From assembly GCF_949987535.1 (NCBI RefSeq), contig NC_080075.1, positions 40,519,036 to 40,583,035 of the forward strand: 64,000 bases of DNA, written 5' to 3'. The notes beneath the pieces were generated by a model. That model made no database searches. It worked only from the letters and a program-made list of their open reading frames with translations, and had not been told where the DNA came from. This document shows, piece after piece, positions 1-11,735 of the stretch (positions are counted from its first letter, which is position 1; the number at the start of each line of letters is the position of its first letter). Position numbers and translations under genes: made by a program. The stretch is from Balaenoptera acutorostrata (lineage: Eukaryota; Chordata; Mammalia; Artiodactyla; Balaenopteridae).

Positions 1-309
1 TATAGCATTGCAAGGTTAAACTTTCTAGAACCTTATTATATTGGTTTAATAAATTCTTATTAAAATATCTTTCAAATTAATTTGACAAGTATGCCTGAAT
101 TCTCTTTTGGAGACCTTACAAGAAATAATAAAGCTCATTATATCTATGTAACCATAATAGTGGAATTCCTATCCCCCTTTCTTGCTTTTTCTCTTTAGCA
201 CTTATATATTTAACATGTATTTAACATATATTATATATTTATATGATCTAACATAGTATATATTTCACACACATTAATTTTTATTTTCTGTCTCTCTCTC
301 ACACACACA

Positions 310-440
310 AATGTAAACTCCATGAGGAAGAGATTTTTAATGTGTTTTATATACCACTCTATTTCCAGTACCTAGAAGAGTGCCCAGCACAAAATACATA
401 CTCAGTGAATTAACTGCTACTGAATGAATGAATGAATATG
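310..440 (+). repeat. L2 LINE 3' end fragment
   Basis: The text 'taaactccatgaggaagag' followed by 'cagtacctagaagagtgccc' and a (tgaa)n tail is the usual end of L2. It is strongly diverged. Confidence 0.6.
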
Positions 441-1424
441 ATGATGTCATATAGTGAACTGCTATAAGTTCAAGCAAAGTGAACTGCTACTACCTGAAAA
501 ATGTAATGTCTACTTATATTGAATTTAGGTTTAAAAGAAAATTTCTAAGAACAGTTCTTTAATCCTAGAGATGAGTATATAGAGAGAGCCCATGAGAATG
601 GCTTAGTATACATTCATAGTAGAATCCCTCTTAAATCATCTGAATGTCACAGAGAATTGGTCAATTAAAGGGAAGAATTATAAATACTGATACACAAACA
701 TTTTAATTTTGTTTAATACATATTAATGTGTTTCATCACCAGTTTTCATGGCCTCTTCTTTGAGTATAATTTCGTTGACTGTCAATTTTCTCACAATCAA
801 CAGCCATAACGTATCATTAGTGTACTTCAATCACTTTTAAATGAAATCAATATATAAGGACAAAAGAGAAATAATCTGAATGCAAAATCCTTTCAGATTT
901 TCATAAATTTTCCCAATTTTTTACAGTTGTATTTCCATACCAGATTTGACAGCAGTTTTTAACAACTCACTTCTATCAACTCTTTCTAAAGCATTTTAAA
1001 GGTTTTCATGAAATAATTCTTCAAACTGATATTTCACTGGCCTAGGAAACATCTAATTAAATTATATAATTACAATAACGGGTCAACAGCATTACAAGAG
1101 GTCTTGTAAGGGGTCAAACGCAACTTAAAACTCACCTGTGAGAGAAGTGTGCAGAAGTGTGTCAGAGAGTAGCCTACTAACCATGTTGACACATGTGGGA
1201 TTAAAACCAGGACGTTTTACAGACAGAATGGAAAGTATGAGGTAATCCATGTAAATTAACTAGAGACTGATCAGGAGAACCTCTACTGTAATGACATATG
1301 GATCCCTCACATAATATCTCACTGCCACTAGAGTCTACTTTTTGAATTTTTCTTCAATATAGTTGATGAATGCTAATTCCTGTCTTAAAAAGAATAAACC
1401 TTACAGGATATTGAGTTTGACTAT

Positions 1425-1530
1425 AATCATTCATTCACTCACTCCTTCAACAACATATAATATACTGAGTACCTAGTACACAAAAGGTACTACGTAAAAA
1501 AATTGTGGTGGCTACAAATATAAGTGGAAC
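1425..1530 (-). repeat. L2 LINE 3' end fragment, antisense
   Basis: It begins with tcattcattcactcactcc and continues with 'actgagtacctagtac', the reverse complement of the L2 3' tail. It is old and short. Confidence 0.5.
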
Positions 1531-2869
1531 AGATCTCTTCCCCTATTACTTTGCCAAGCAAGAGTCCTTTTAGCACCTCAGAAAACTGACCTAGGTTTTC
1601 CAGAAGAGGAAAAAGAGTTAACACACCTGGATTGGTAAATAAAAAAATATTCTCAAGATTCATTTTTCTCTCACCATATAGAAGTTGGTCCCAGCAGAAA
1701 GAAATTAAGTTCTTCCTGAAAACTAGAGGGAGACATGCCCAACTCTAGTCTATCTTCCATGTGAGAATACACGACTTTTGTTTTGTTTTAGGGTTAATTA
1801 TATAAACTCATCCTTTCACATTAAATAGTTGACAATTTATGATAGCTGTCCTAATTTAAAGTATGTAAATTAGTGTGTTCTCCTTTAAGTTAATGTATTT
1901 TAAATGGTTTAGTCACAACATATGCATTCATGTTCTTTCCCATGCATTGATAAGAGTAAAACAATTTCACCACACTTCCTAAGTCTGGGAACTTTATACA
2001 ATGTAAGTAAATAATGGATGCATTTAATACTTACCTCTTTTAAAAAATAAACATTATGCTAGTAAAATAGGTCAAATCCCATAAACGTCTCTTCAAAAAC
2101 AAAACAAAAAAAAACCTGCTGTAAAAACAGGCAAAAGTCAACAATTAAAAAATCATAAGAAACTCATCTAATAAACTATTTGTTATTTTCTTGCATTAGG
2201 TTCCTAGCAATCATCATCATTATTGCTGTCACTATTATTAATAGCTAAGGAATTAATTGTGTGTTCCTCTCACATTCTGATTAATTTTACTTCTCTTCAA
2301 ATTAGGTCTTCAATACCTAGATTCCCCTAAGTTCTGACCATCTCTTTAAAGATGGCGGTTTCTGTTTTTTGTTTTTTTAATACCCACGGCTGAGAAGTTA
2401 GGCTTCTACTACAAAGGTTAATACGTGAAAAGTATGTTTACATGAAAAGTGAGTTTAAACCACAGTTCAATTTTTTTTCTTTCATTCTTTGTTTTTTTTT
2501 CCCCCCTAATCGTGGCATAGGAAATAACTATTATAGCAACAAGGAGTAGGGGGAAAGAACGGTTGTGCTAAAAAAGTTCAGAATAGGAAACTTGCAATAA
2601 TACTCATAATCCATTCCAGAAATAAAAATATACAGAAAATATATATGCCAATATTGATTGTTTAAAGAAAGATATAAATTAGGGAGTTATTAATTGATCC
2701 CAAAATGACATGCCAGATAACTCTTTTAAATATTTCATTCTCCATGAACTTGAAAATCAAAAATTTGATCTACAAAAAGATAATTTTCAAAAAAGTTTAT
2801 AAAAATATTCCTATTGACTGAAACAAAGTCATGGACCTAGAAAATCCCTCTGAGATCATTTAGTAGAAA

Positions 2870-2965
2870 CCTTTCATTTTACAGATGAAGAAATTAAGTC
2901 CTAGAAAATAATCTCAAGGTCACCAGCTTTGAAGGCACATCAGGATTTATACTCAATTCTAACCA
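2870..2965 (-). repeat. MIR SINE core fragment
   Basis: 'cattttacagatgaagaaat' followed by 'caaggtcacc' is the reverse complement of the MIR core. Confidence 0.6.
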
Positions 2966-4389
2966 ATCAAAAGCTCATGTCTTCTCTATACTATGATATG
3001 GGAGAAAGGAAAATGCATTTTTTTCAAATAAGAATATGAGGAGGCAGAATGACAAGAAGGTAGAAAATCTTTTAGCTATTAAAAAGCATAATGATGGCTG
3101 GAAATGTCCACAAATGCAGTGTTCTCTCCACAATGTAACTCAGAGTAAGGTCTCCAAAATCTTCAGACAGAGTAAAATTTAACCTCTAGTAACAGTTCAA
3201 TTAAAATGTTGGTTTTATAAAGTTTTATAAACAATATGAATAATAGTTAAAAGCATCTATATTATTTTTATTAGATTTTTGTGAATCTAATTTAATAATA
3301 AACACTTGGAAAGAAGAAATGCTAATGTATTTTATTTTCCATTTTCCTCCTATGGCCACTCCCTTACCTAACAGTCAGATTTCTAGCAACTTCAATCACT
3401 TGAGTAATAAATAGGCAAATGAGCAAAATAAGCTGCTGGGCTTAAATATATTTTTCATAAAAAGGATATAAATGTACTCTTCGACTTAAGAAACACATAC
3501 CCCAATATGGAAAGTATAATCCAAAATATACCTCTTTATTTCATGATCCATTTAAATCTCACTGTTTTAATTTTAGTATTTCTCTATAGACCTTTAAAAT
3601 ATTTTTATAAAATATATAACACAGAATTTAAAAATATTTTTCCTAAAATCCTATAGATTTGAATGCCTTTTGCATCCAAACCTGATCTATATCATATAGC
3701 TTTTTTTTTTTAACTTGTACCTTTCAGTAACAGCTTATAACGTATTCCTCAGAAATTTAGAAATGCTGTGCCTCTATCCTAAAATTAATTAGAGGTGTAA
3801 TAAGAACACCTTTCTAAACAAATATAAAGTTAGTGTTTACATACTTCTACCATTAATTACAACCCAAAATTAACTGGCTAATTCTTTGGTACATCAAATT
3901 AACAAAGATGTATAACAGAGCCGCAAGTATCGAAAACCGTAAAACCATCCATTGGGGAGAAGCTCTTAACTTAATGAAAGCTAGATTTTTAAGGCTGTAA
4001 CCAATTTCAAGAAGTGTAAGTTTGTTTGTTTTTAAAACCTCAATGCTATTCCAAGTATAGTGTTCAAACCTATCACTATAGAAAATCCAGAACTGTTAAC
4101 ATGTGTGAACCATAACACAATGACATTGGCTTGATATCCAGCCATCAGAACTCCTTCCACTGTGTTTGGACCTGATCTCCTTCCCAAGCTTCCCAGATCT
4201 TCATGTCTAAAAATGGCCCAGCTACTGCTGGAAAAAGCATAAGATTCCTTTTACCACTGAGATATAAAACAAAGTCAGGCACAGAAAGGAAGAATATGCT
4301 GTTATAAAGCACGTTATAAAACTGTTACAAATATATTTTAGAACTTTAATAACAATCATGGTAATGATGTCGATGACAATGATAAAAGC

Positions 4390-4555
4390 TAATATTCATT
4401 GAAATTATTTAATCCTCACAAACCTGTAAATTGATTGCTGAGAAGTTAAGAAACTTACCACAATCACAGAGCCTATAAATGGAAGAGCTAGGGCTTGCAA
4501 TCAGGTCTATCAGACTCCAGAATCCACATTCTTTCTCACTGTAGTTTCATGGCCT
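4390..4555 (-). repeat. MIR SINE
   Basis: 'ttaatcctcacaaacctg' followed by 'cttaccacaatcacagagcc' and 'cagactccagaatcc' follows antisense MIR order. It is diverged. Confidence 0.65.
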
Positions 4556-4734
4556 GTCTTCCCTAATCTCCATTCAATAAACATTTATTAAACAACTACT
4601 ATATGCCTGCAAGTCACCTGGGACTCCACAATATGTAAACTAATTGAAGATGATTATTAAAGTACCACTCTAGAATCCCTCAACCCAAAGAGTTAAAGCA
4701 TATACTTTTTTAAAAAAGATTTCTAAGATCATTC

Positions 4735-4865
4735 ATAGTTTCATTCAACAAATGTTTCAATGAGCATTTGTTATGTGAGAAGCACCATGTCAGATGCTAA
4801 ATAGATAAAAAGATGAATAAGACATGATCCTTCCCTCAAGCCCCCAACAGAATACATAGAGCATA
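4735..4865 (-). repeat. L2 LINE 3' region, antisense
   Basis: 'ttcattcaacaaatgtttc' followed by 'gcaccatgtcagatgc' and 'gatgaataagacatgatcc' matches the antisense L2 3' region pattern. Confidence 0.55.
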
Positions 4866-5090
4866 AACATAATTCAGCATTGAAGAGTATTTTTACGTCT
4901 ATATTTTTAACAAAAATATTTACAAATAATTCTGCTACCGGCTATCATTTCGTTTAAAAAATTCTGAAAGTTACAAATCACTATTTAATTTTTATAAGGC
5001 AACATTTCTCCTACCACCAAAATGCTAATGTACCTTAGTAATTTATACAGTCAAAAATATGAAAGGTGACAGAATTTACGATTAGCTTAC

Positions 5091-5144
5091 ATTTTCTATG
5101 ACAAATGTCCACTCTTTATCTTCAAATTCCTCTGCATGAGGATC
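5091..5144 (-). CDS. EHBP1: EHBP1 coding exon, third of three (NT-C2 domain)
   Basis: On the minus strand the acceptor reads ttgcttttgttacag and the exon is 54 bp, 18 codons in phase 0: DPHAEEFEDKEWTFVIEN. This is about residues 87-104 of EHBP1. The donor is AAT|gtaagc: the intron side is good, but the last exon base is T instead of the usual G, so the site leans on its intronic half. The 'HAEEFEDKEWTFVIEN' wording separates EHBP1 from EHBP1L1. A longer open frame runs upstream through the acceptor and downstream into the donor; both extensions are intron read-through, not coding sequence. The next exon (starting at an ESPSG-like residue run in human EHBP1) was not found in positions 1-5090. 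Confidence 0.95.
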
Positions 5145-5401
5145 CTGTAACAAAAGCAAAATATAAAGTTGAAATACATTTCTTAATTCAGTCAATCCAG
5201 TTAAGAAAATACAAACAGCCTTGCTCTTAGCTTTTTCCATCTTTTTAAAAAAGGAGAGGCAGAATGGCCTACTCTTAAGAAACTTCCATAACTTACCTAA
5301 ATTTAAATCATTATTTTTTACTAAGAAATTCTCTATTTTACTTATGTTAATGCATATCATTATCTTCCATCATTCCATCTAAAACAATACAAAAAGAAAC
5401 C

Positions 5402-5773
5402 GAGGGACAAATATAATATGATATCGCTTATATGTGGAATCTAAAAAAAATGGTACAAATGAACTTATTTACAAAACAGAAATAGAGTCAGAGATGTAGA
5501 AAACAAACTTATGGTTATCAAGGGGGAAGGGGGGGTGGGAGGGATAAAATGGGAGATTGGAATTGACATATACACACTATATATAAAATAGATAATTAAT
5601 AAGAACCTACTGTATAGCACAGGGAACTCAACTCAATACTCTGTAATGACCTACAGGGGAACAGAATCTAAAAAAGAGTGGATATATGTATATGTATAAC
5701 TGATTCACTTTGCTGTACAGCAGAAACTAACACAACATTGTATACCAACTATACTCCAATAAAAATTTAAAAA
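5402..5773 (+). mobile_element. L1 3' end (5'-truncated, 3' UTR and poly-A)
   Basis: An L1 3' end of cetartiodactyl type, including 'tgtatagcacagggaactc', 'ctgattcactttgctgtac' and 'ctatactccaataaaa' before an A-run. An 11-bp target-site duplication, aaaaagaaacc, lies at 5391-5401 and 5774-5784. It is antisense to EHBP1 and begins about 260 bp upstream of the 54-bp exon in gene direction. Confidence 0.9.
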
Positions 5774-6194
5774 AAAAAGAAACCCAGGTTCAGATAATTT
5801 AGTGAGTGAACTATTAAGAAGCACTTTATTAAGATATTAAATGCCCATATAAAGCTCTGCCCTCATTTCTATACCTCTAAGTATTTTAAACTCAAAGTAT
5901 CACTTGAGGCAAGGTTTTCTTGGTGCAGAGGTTATATAAACATCTGGAATTTCAAAGTACCTCAAAGGACTTCATAATCTACACAAAATGGCAAATTGGA
6001 TGTTGATACCCCCATCCGCCCTCCACCACCAGAAACCTAAGAAAGGGTAACAGATCCCACAACCAAATGCAGCTTTTTTCTATATGAAGCATACTTTTGC
6101 AAGTATTTGACAAATATTTATTAGCTACTTATTATACAAGGAATTATAGAGGTGTTATATGGATTCAAATATAGTTGTCCTTGCCTTCGAAGAC

Positions 6195-6284
6195 AAACAA
6201 CTAATGTAAATACATATATGATGAATGAAATACATGGTCAAACAACTAATCTAAATACATATATAATGAATGAAATACATGGTT
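6195..6284. repeat. Tandem duplication, 45-bp unit, two copies
   Basis: Two adjacent copies beginning aaacaactaat and ending gaaatacatggt differ by only a few bases. This is a recent local duplication in otherwise unique intron. Confidence 0.9.
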
Positions 6285-6689
6285 TTACTAGGGATTAGAA
6301 GACAATACATTTCTTAGAGGAATGAACAATAAAAGCTTTATGAGTGAGGAAGCATTTGGACTAGGTGGGATTGTATAGAATTTCCACAGATATTAGAGTA
6401 AGTAAAGGTAAAAGGCAATAGACTATAAGATATAAAAGGGAAAGTAGTGGGGTTGCATCATAAGTGCATTTAACTTATTCAAGTTCAAATTCATGTGTTA
6501 GAGGTTGGGGAGGGATGGAGGTACTGAGAGAGAGAGTGAGTGCACATAGATGCTATTCCCCTACTGGGTCTCAGGGACCACATGCTTCTCATAGGGAAGC
6601 ATCTTATTCATGACTGATTCCACTTTAGTCTATTATTAATCTTCAGTTTCTACTGCCACAGCTGAGTTTGGGTCCTCATCACTTTGTGC

Positions 6690-6875
6690 CTAGTCCCTTT
6701 CAAGATAAAAGTGACTGCAGCACTCTCCCAGACTCTCTGCCCTCCAATCAATCTTGTACACAGATTAATTCTCCCAAACCACAGTTCTGACCATGTTCAT
6801 ACCAACTCAGATTTTTTTAATGACCCCTACAACCTATGGGATAAATTCCAAACTCCTTAGTTACTTCTTTACTTC
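6690..6875 (+). repeat. L2 LINE 3' coding-end fragment
   Basis: 'gaccatgttcataccaactc' followed by 'gggataaattccaaactcc' is the sense L2 pattern just before its 3' end. Confidence 0.6.
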
Positions 6876-7301
6876 TATTTACTTATTTTTTACTTTAATA
6901 GCATGGTGGCTAGCTGATTCTGAGCTGTCCTAAGGCAGCTATTTCTATGGGTAAATTCACACAGATAGTATAAAGACCTGCCAAAAAGGAGTTTCCTTGG
7001 TGGTGATGAGCAGGGAGAAGTAGGAAAGAGTAGAAAGGAAAAAGAGGTAGAGAACTCTACTTGATATCTGTTTCCCCAGCCTGGCCCTGCCCAGGTTTCT
7101 AGAGAGCAACTACTGTAAATAAAGCCTGAAGGAGCTTTTCCATGAGGAATTTAGGGCACAAACAGTGCTACTTTAGAGACCAAGTAATAAAGTGTGACAC
7201 AATGCTTAGGAAAAAGACATCTTACCACCCTTCCTGCCTGCCCCCACCTGCACCATTGTTGAAGTATGCAGCATAGTTCTAGTACAGCTGATACAGTTAA
7301 T

Positions 7302-7332
7302 AATAGTAGTAGTAGTAGTAGTAGTAGTAGTA
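7302..7332. repeat. (AGT)n microsatellite
   Basis: About ten uninterrupted TAG/AGT triplets. The poly-leucine reading on the opposite strand comes only from this repeat. Confidence 0.95.
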
Positions 7333-7530
7333 ACACAAAATATTTGCAATGCACACACTCTGCCTCAGTTATTGTGCTAAGGGTTTTAATCATCACAGCA
7401 ACTTATGATACAGCTACTATTTTTATTCCTATTTAGCAGAACAGAAAACTGAGACCTAAAAGATGTAACTTCCCACAAATAAGTGTTAAAATTATGTTGC
7501 AGTTCCAGGTCTGTCTGGCTTTTAGCCCTG
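7333..7530 (-). repeat. MIR SINE
   Basis: Antisense MIR order: 'ttgtgctaagggttttaatc', 'attcctatttagcagaac', 'aaaactgagacctaaaagat', then 'ccaggtctgtctggc'. Confidence 0.7.
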
Positions 7531-7539
7531 TTGTTGCTT

Positions 7540-7628
7540 CAGTTTTATCTCTGTGTCCCCAGGACCTAGAAAAGTACCTGGCACACAGTGGTTTCTCAAG
7601 AATACTTGATGAATGAATTAATGAACAT
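7540..7628 (+). repeat. L2 LINE 3' end
   Basis: 'tgtgtccccaggacctag' followed by 'gtacctggcacacagtgg' and a gatgaatgaatta tail is the standard L2 3' end. Confidence 0.7.
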
Positions 7629-8959
7629 ATATCTTACAAATTAACAAATACTGAACAGTAACTTATATATGATATACATTAATTCTCAAAGCTGATGAAA
7701 CATTTTTTAGAAACAGAGATGATATATTACCCTTAAAAGAAAAATTTTAATGGGACCAAGGGACATATCTGATAGGGCAAAGTCACTAAAAAGATGTAAA
7801 GGAGCAACAATAATGTTCATTTTGGACTATCTACACAATTAAATAATTATATTATTGACTAAACAAAAACATTGGTAGTAAAAATTGCTTCTAGCCTGAA
7901 TCAATTGTCTTCTTTATATCCTACTCTCTACCCTCTAGTGTCTCTTTTACTACCACTACACTAAAGAGAAAAATTGAAAATGGCTTAAAGAGCTGTTTTC
8001 CTTCTCAAAACCCTAAAAGGCTTTTTTTTTTTCATTAACTAGAAATAGCTATTTTCAATCTATTTCAAAATCAAGCATGCAGGCTAAAGAAATTAATTTC
8101 TGGTTAAGTCACAGAAAAATGAAATATATTGATAACTTTTTAAAAAAGCACGTTGTCTATGAGCACAACTCTGTGAATACCATACCTAGGACAAAAAGGA
8201 TTCAGAGCAGTCCTTTCCTATTCACAAGTTTCAGGATTAAGTAAATTGTGAGACTTTAATATAAGTAAAAGGAAGGGGGAAATACGAAAAAGTTTTCCAC
8301 TTGAATATTTTAAATGCAAGATCCAAAAAAATTACCATGAAAGAATGAAAAATTATTTTGTTTTGTTTTACTTTTCTGCTTTTCTATGGAACTCTGGGAA
8401 GACGTAGAGTCAGGAAGATAAAGATATTTATCTAAGTATTTATTTAAGTATTTTAAATGGTCACAAGTTTGCCTCCATAGCACGATTGAAGAGAAATGTG
8501 TGTAATACAGCAAAATGGGGAGGAAAGGGTATTTGGGTTTTTCCCCTACAGACTAACACTTACAGACATAAGAGTTCAGTGATAGGATATGCTGAACCTT
8601 CTCATCAGCACTTGAAAACTACACTCACCTCCTAATCCTCCAAGTAACACATTTCAACAGCCACTTTCAACTCAGAATCACTCAGTTAGTGCATATCCTT
8701 TGCCCAAACACACGGCTGTCAGCCATTTATTGGCTCTCTTCTAACCCCTTGTTCTCTATCATCATTTTTTTTTTAAAGTTGTGTAACTATGTCCATTCAC
8801 TTGCTTTACCAATATAAACAGACTGAATCAAAAACACACAAGAGATTACTTAAAAGTCTTCCTCAAGCATGTCAGAGATTTTGCTGTTGTAATCTATATT
8901 CAGAGCGGTTTGTATTACAGAACAGGCCATACAATGTAAAACAAAATCAAAAACAAACA

Positions 8960-9110
8960 GACAACAACCACCCCAGGGCTAAATTGCAGTGTGACCGGGC
9001 AAGTTACCTTCTTCTTTAGTCTCAGTTTCCTTATCAGTACAATGGGAATAATTACAGAACCTTAGGGTTGCTGTAAGAATTAAATGAAATAGTACTCTAA
9101 AGGTCTTGTT
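8960..9110 (+). repeat. MIR SINE
   Basis: Sense MIR core: 'gtgtgaccgggcaagttac', 'ctcagtttccttatc', 'gtacaatgggaataatt', then 'gctgtaagaattaaatg'. Confidence 0.75.
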
Positions 9111-9331
9111 GTTAACTACCAATCTTACTATATCATTTCAGTAGGAGAGGTATGGTTAAGGGGGGTTTAATAATAGGCTTTTAGGACAGCTGACTAAACG
9201 GTAATAGGATGGTTCTGATCTTTCCTGAAAAAAAAAGGAAGAGCAGCTACAGTCGCATCCCTTATTTCTCCCTGGGCAAACAAATCAAGTATAGTGTATA
9301 TATGATAAGCATAATCAAGTAAGTTATAATA

Positions 9332-9391
9332 CCAATAACAATAATATCAAAACTATAAAGGATCCAATAACAATAATATCAAAACTATAAA
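9332..9391. repeat. Local duplication, 28-bp unit
   Basis: The 28-bp unit starting ccaataacaataatatc occurs at 9332-9359 and again at 9364-9391 with a 4-base spacer. Confidence 0.9.
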
Positions 9392-9932
9392 ATATACATA
9401 AAGTGTTAAGAATCTCTGATAAAATAGAGTATCTATGAAACAGAGCATTTAAAAGTAGTGTCCCATTCATGGGTTAGTACATCAACATTCATCATACTGT
9501 TTTGTTCTATTGATCCCTGCAGTAGCTCCAGAACATATGAATTAATATACTGGATTACAAAATCAAAAGTATTTTTTTACACAGTGATTTCACACTCTAA
9601 GCCATATAACTTTGCTCAACTTAGATTTCATATCCTAAAGTATTTTAGTGGATTTTCACAAACTTTATGTTTGTGCTTAATGAGATGTCTTCCTTCATTC
9701 TGTCCTTCTGTAAAAGTAACTGTAAAAGTAACGTCAACACAATTGGAAGGATTCAAGAAGAAATAAAGCATTTGTTTCCTAACTGCACCACTTTCAAGAA
9801 GGCTGAAACTGAGACATACTCGTCTCCACCTTTTTTTTTTGAGCAGGTAAGGAATTGGTTAGGAAAATAAATATTCTAGTGCATAACTGTCATATGTGTG
9901 AGGACTATTTTATAATGTTAAGAAATAAGGCA

Positions 9933-10227
9933 GGGCTTCCCTGGTGGCGCAGTGGTTGAGAATCCGCCTGCCAATGCAGGGGACACGGGTTCGAGCCCTG
10001 GTCTGGAAGGATCCCACATGCCACAGAGCAACTAGGCCCGTGAGCCACAATTACTGAGCCTGCGCATCTGGAGCCTGTGCTCCGCAACAAGAGAGGCCAC
10101 GATAGTGAGAGGCCCGCGCACCGCGATGAAGAGTGGCCCCCGCTTGCCACAACTAGAGAAAGCCCTCGCACAGAAACGAAGACCCAACACAGCCATAAAT
10201 AAATAAATAAATATTTAAAAAAAAAAA
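9933..10227 (+). mobile_element. CHR SINE (tRNA-derived), long GC-rich type
   Basis: The head is gggcttccctggtggcgcag, with a B-box-like ggttcgagccc, then the 'gcgcaccgcgatgaagag' body and an (aaat)n/A tail. Target-site duplication aagaaataaggca lies at 9920-9932 and 10228-10240. It sits about 600 bp downstream of the 96-bp EHBP1 exon and is antisense to the gene. The open frames inside it are SINE artefacts. Confidence 0.95.
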
Positions 10228-10828
10228 AAGAAATAAGGCAAACTTTCAAGAAAAAACATATATAAAAGGAGTTAGCTATATGCACAGCTATGTTTTTGGA
10301 CCTGCACTTGGAATTTATTATCAGAATTTTTATTTTAAGCTATAGTATTTATAAAATATTAACATTTATAAAATATTTATCAAAAATCAATTTTAAACTT
10401 ATCTTCTTATATAACATCAATAAAATATTTATCATATACTAATTTAAAAACCTATCTTGTTATTAGTCAAACAAGGCTAACAAAATGAGGGTCAGGACTA
10501 AGAATTCCACAAACCTCAGCTTTCCACAGAAAAAAAACTTTAAAGTTCCCTGTGGGTGGAATGTAGGAAGTAGTAAAAGAAGTATTCCAATTGATCTTAA
10601 CTGGAATAAGTTCAAAAAGACTCCCAAATTATTTGGACTTTATAGACCATGAAACACCCTGATATCCTTACATTGTTATAAATTGCTATATCTCTAAAAA
10701 TAATGCACATTAAGGTCCTTACTGCACATTAAGGACCCAAATGTATAGAACAATGAATACTGAAATATTCCGTCATTTAGAAGTATGATTATATAATAAA
10801 TCCTATAACTTATAAAACTGGAACTTAC

Positions 10829-10924
10829 CTTAAAAAGTGTCACAGTGATTTCAATGTTTTCAGGAACAGGCCATACTACAACACCACGGTATGGATTTTT
10901 TATTCCAGGCTGCCAGCTATGAGC
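10829..10924 (-). CDS. EHBP1: EHBP1 coding exon, second of three (NT-C2 domain core)
   Basis: Read on the minus strand, the acceptor is a T-rich tract ending ctggtag and the donor is AAG|gtaagttc, close to consensus. The 96 bp are exactly 32 codons in phase 0. The peptide begins AHSWQPGIKNPYRG, continues VVVWPVPENI and ends EITVTLFK. This is the centre of the NT-C2 domain of EHBP1, about residues 55-86 by recalled numbering. EHBP1L1 has a distinguishable version (VENVD-type and YR-ending residues), so the EHBP1 assignment is firm. It follows the 58-bp exon after a 9,022-bp intron. Skipping it would keep the frame but remove the middle of the C2 beta-sandwich. Confidence 0.96.
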
Positions 10925-11152
10925 CTACCAGAATAAAAATAATGGCTTCAATTTGAAGTACAGGAAATGCAATGTTAATAATTTACAAAAATATATTGAC
11001 CCTATTTAACTATCCATTAGATCTGTCTCCCTAAAACAAAAATGATTAGTCAAATAAAACTTTTCAAGCATTAAACTTGGGCTATGACGGTTATATCACA
11101 TGGTAGCTACAGATTACTATCTGTAAACAAACCTTTACCCTCTCCCATGCAC

Positions 11153-11156
<4 letters not shown>

Positions 11157-11183
<27 letters not shown>
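11157..11183. repeat. (AC)n microsatellite
   Basis: An uninterrupted AC dinucleotide run preceded by acatacat. Confidence 0.95.
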
Positions 11184-11639
11184 AGAAGATGCAAAAATGA
11201 GGTACCTCATATTTTCAAAAGCTATTTAGGATTGAATAAAAACCTTATTAGGAGAAACATTTTTAAAATTACTTTGTGATTTAGGAACTTAAGGGCAAAT
11301 TCATTCTTTAAAAGGAAAAATTAATTGTATAGTCTGCATTTAAGATCATTTCCCACTAAACCATAATGTTTATTTGGGTCAAGTAAAGAAGAAAGCAGTT
11401 GTACAGTTAATGTTTCTAGTGCCTATAATTTTAAAGACTTTTTTCCTTATAAATATTATCAAGGTTCCCTAAGGAACCCCCTAAAATGTGGGGGTCACCA
11501 CTCTAGGTCTTCCATTGTGGTGGCGTTTCCAGCCAAAGCTAATGGATAATGGTATGCCAAGACAGCTCAACTAAATCTTCATCTCTCTGGGCTTCAGGAC
11601 TGTCCGTGGACATGCTACGAAGGTGGTAATAAAAGCTGA

Positions 11640-11735
11640 CACTTAAGAAGTACTTTCTATATGTCAGTCCATATTTGGAATTTACTTATGTTTAACTCAT
11701 TCAATCTGCATAAGAACCCTATGAGGTAGCTACTA
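11640..11735 (-). repeat. MIR SINE fragment
   Basis: 'ctttctatatgtcagtcc', 'gtttaactcattcaatc' and 'ccctatgaggtagctactat' follow antisense MIR order and abut the next element. Confidence 0.65.

Larger units (their letters stand above)
1..5090 (-). other. EHBP1: Intron of EHBP1 downstream of the third exon (partial)
   Basis: No coding exon was recognised here. The sequence is AT-rich and mostly unique, with decayed L2 and MIR scraps listed separately. I searched by eye for the minus-strand version of the next EHBP1 exon (recalled start ESPSGRRK) and did not see it, so this intron probably extends past the window edge. Short A/T runs are the only other structure. Confidence 0.7.
5145..10828 (-). 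other. EHBP1: EHBP1 intron between second and third window exons (5,684 bp)
   Basis: The ends are GT (at 10828-10827) and AG (at 5146-5145) on the minus strand. It contains an L1 3' end with target duplication, L2 and MIR fragments, an (AGT)n microsatellite, two local duplications and one full CHR SINE about 600 bp downstream of the 96-bp exon. The rest, including about 7.7-8.9 kb, is unique AT-rich sequence with nothing recognisable. Confidence 0.9.

Noticed and set aside
5082..5360. 92-codon frame as an intact small protein
   Set aside because: Only 5091-5144 is exon; the rest crosses a clear splice acceptor and donor.
7151..7396. Poly-leucine frame
   Set aside because: Produced by the (AGT)n microsatellite.
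9933..10227. tRNA gene at the SINE head
   Set aside because: It has B-box-like sequence but no intact cloverleaf, plus a SINE body, A-tail and target duplication.
9905..10285. 126-codon open frame and similar ones at 17.2-18.0, 20.3-20.6, 37.7 and 61.4 kb
   Set aside because: All are readings of CHR SINEs; the same peptide words recur in each copy.
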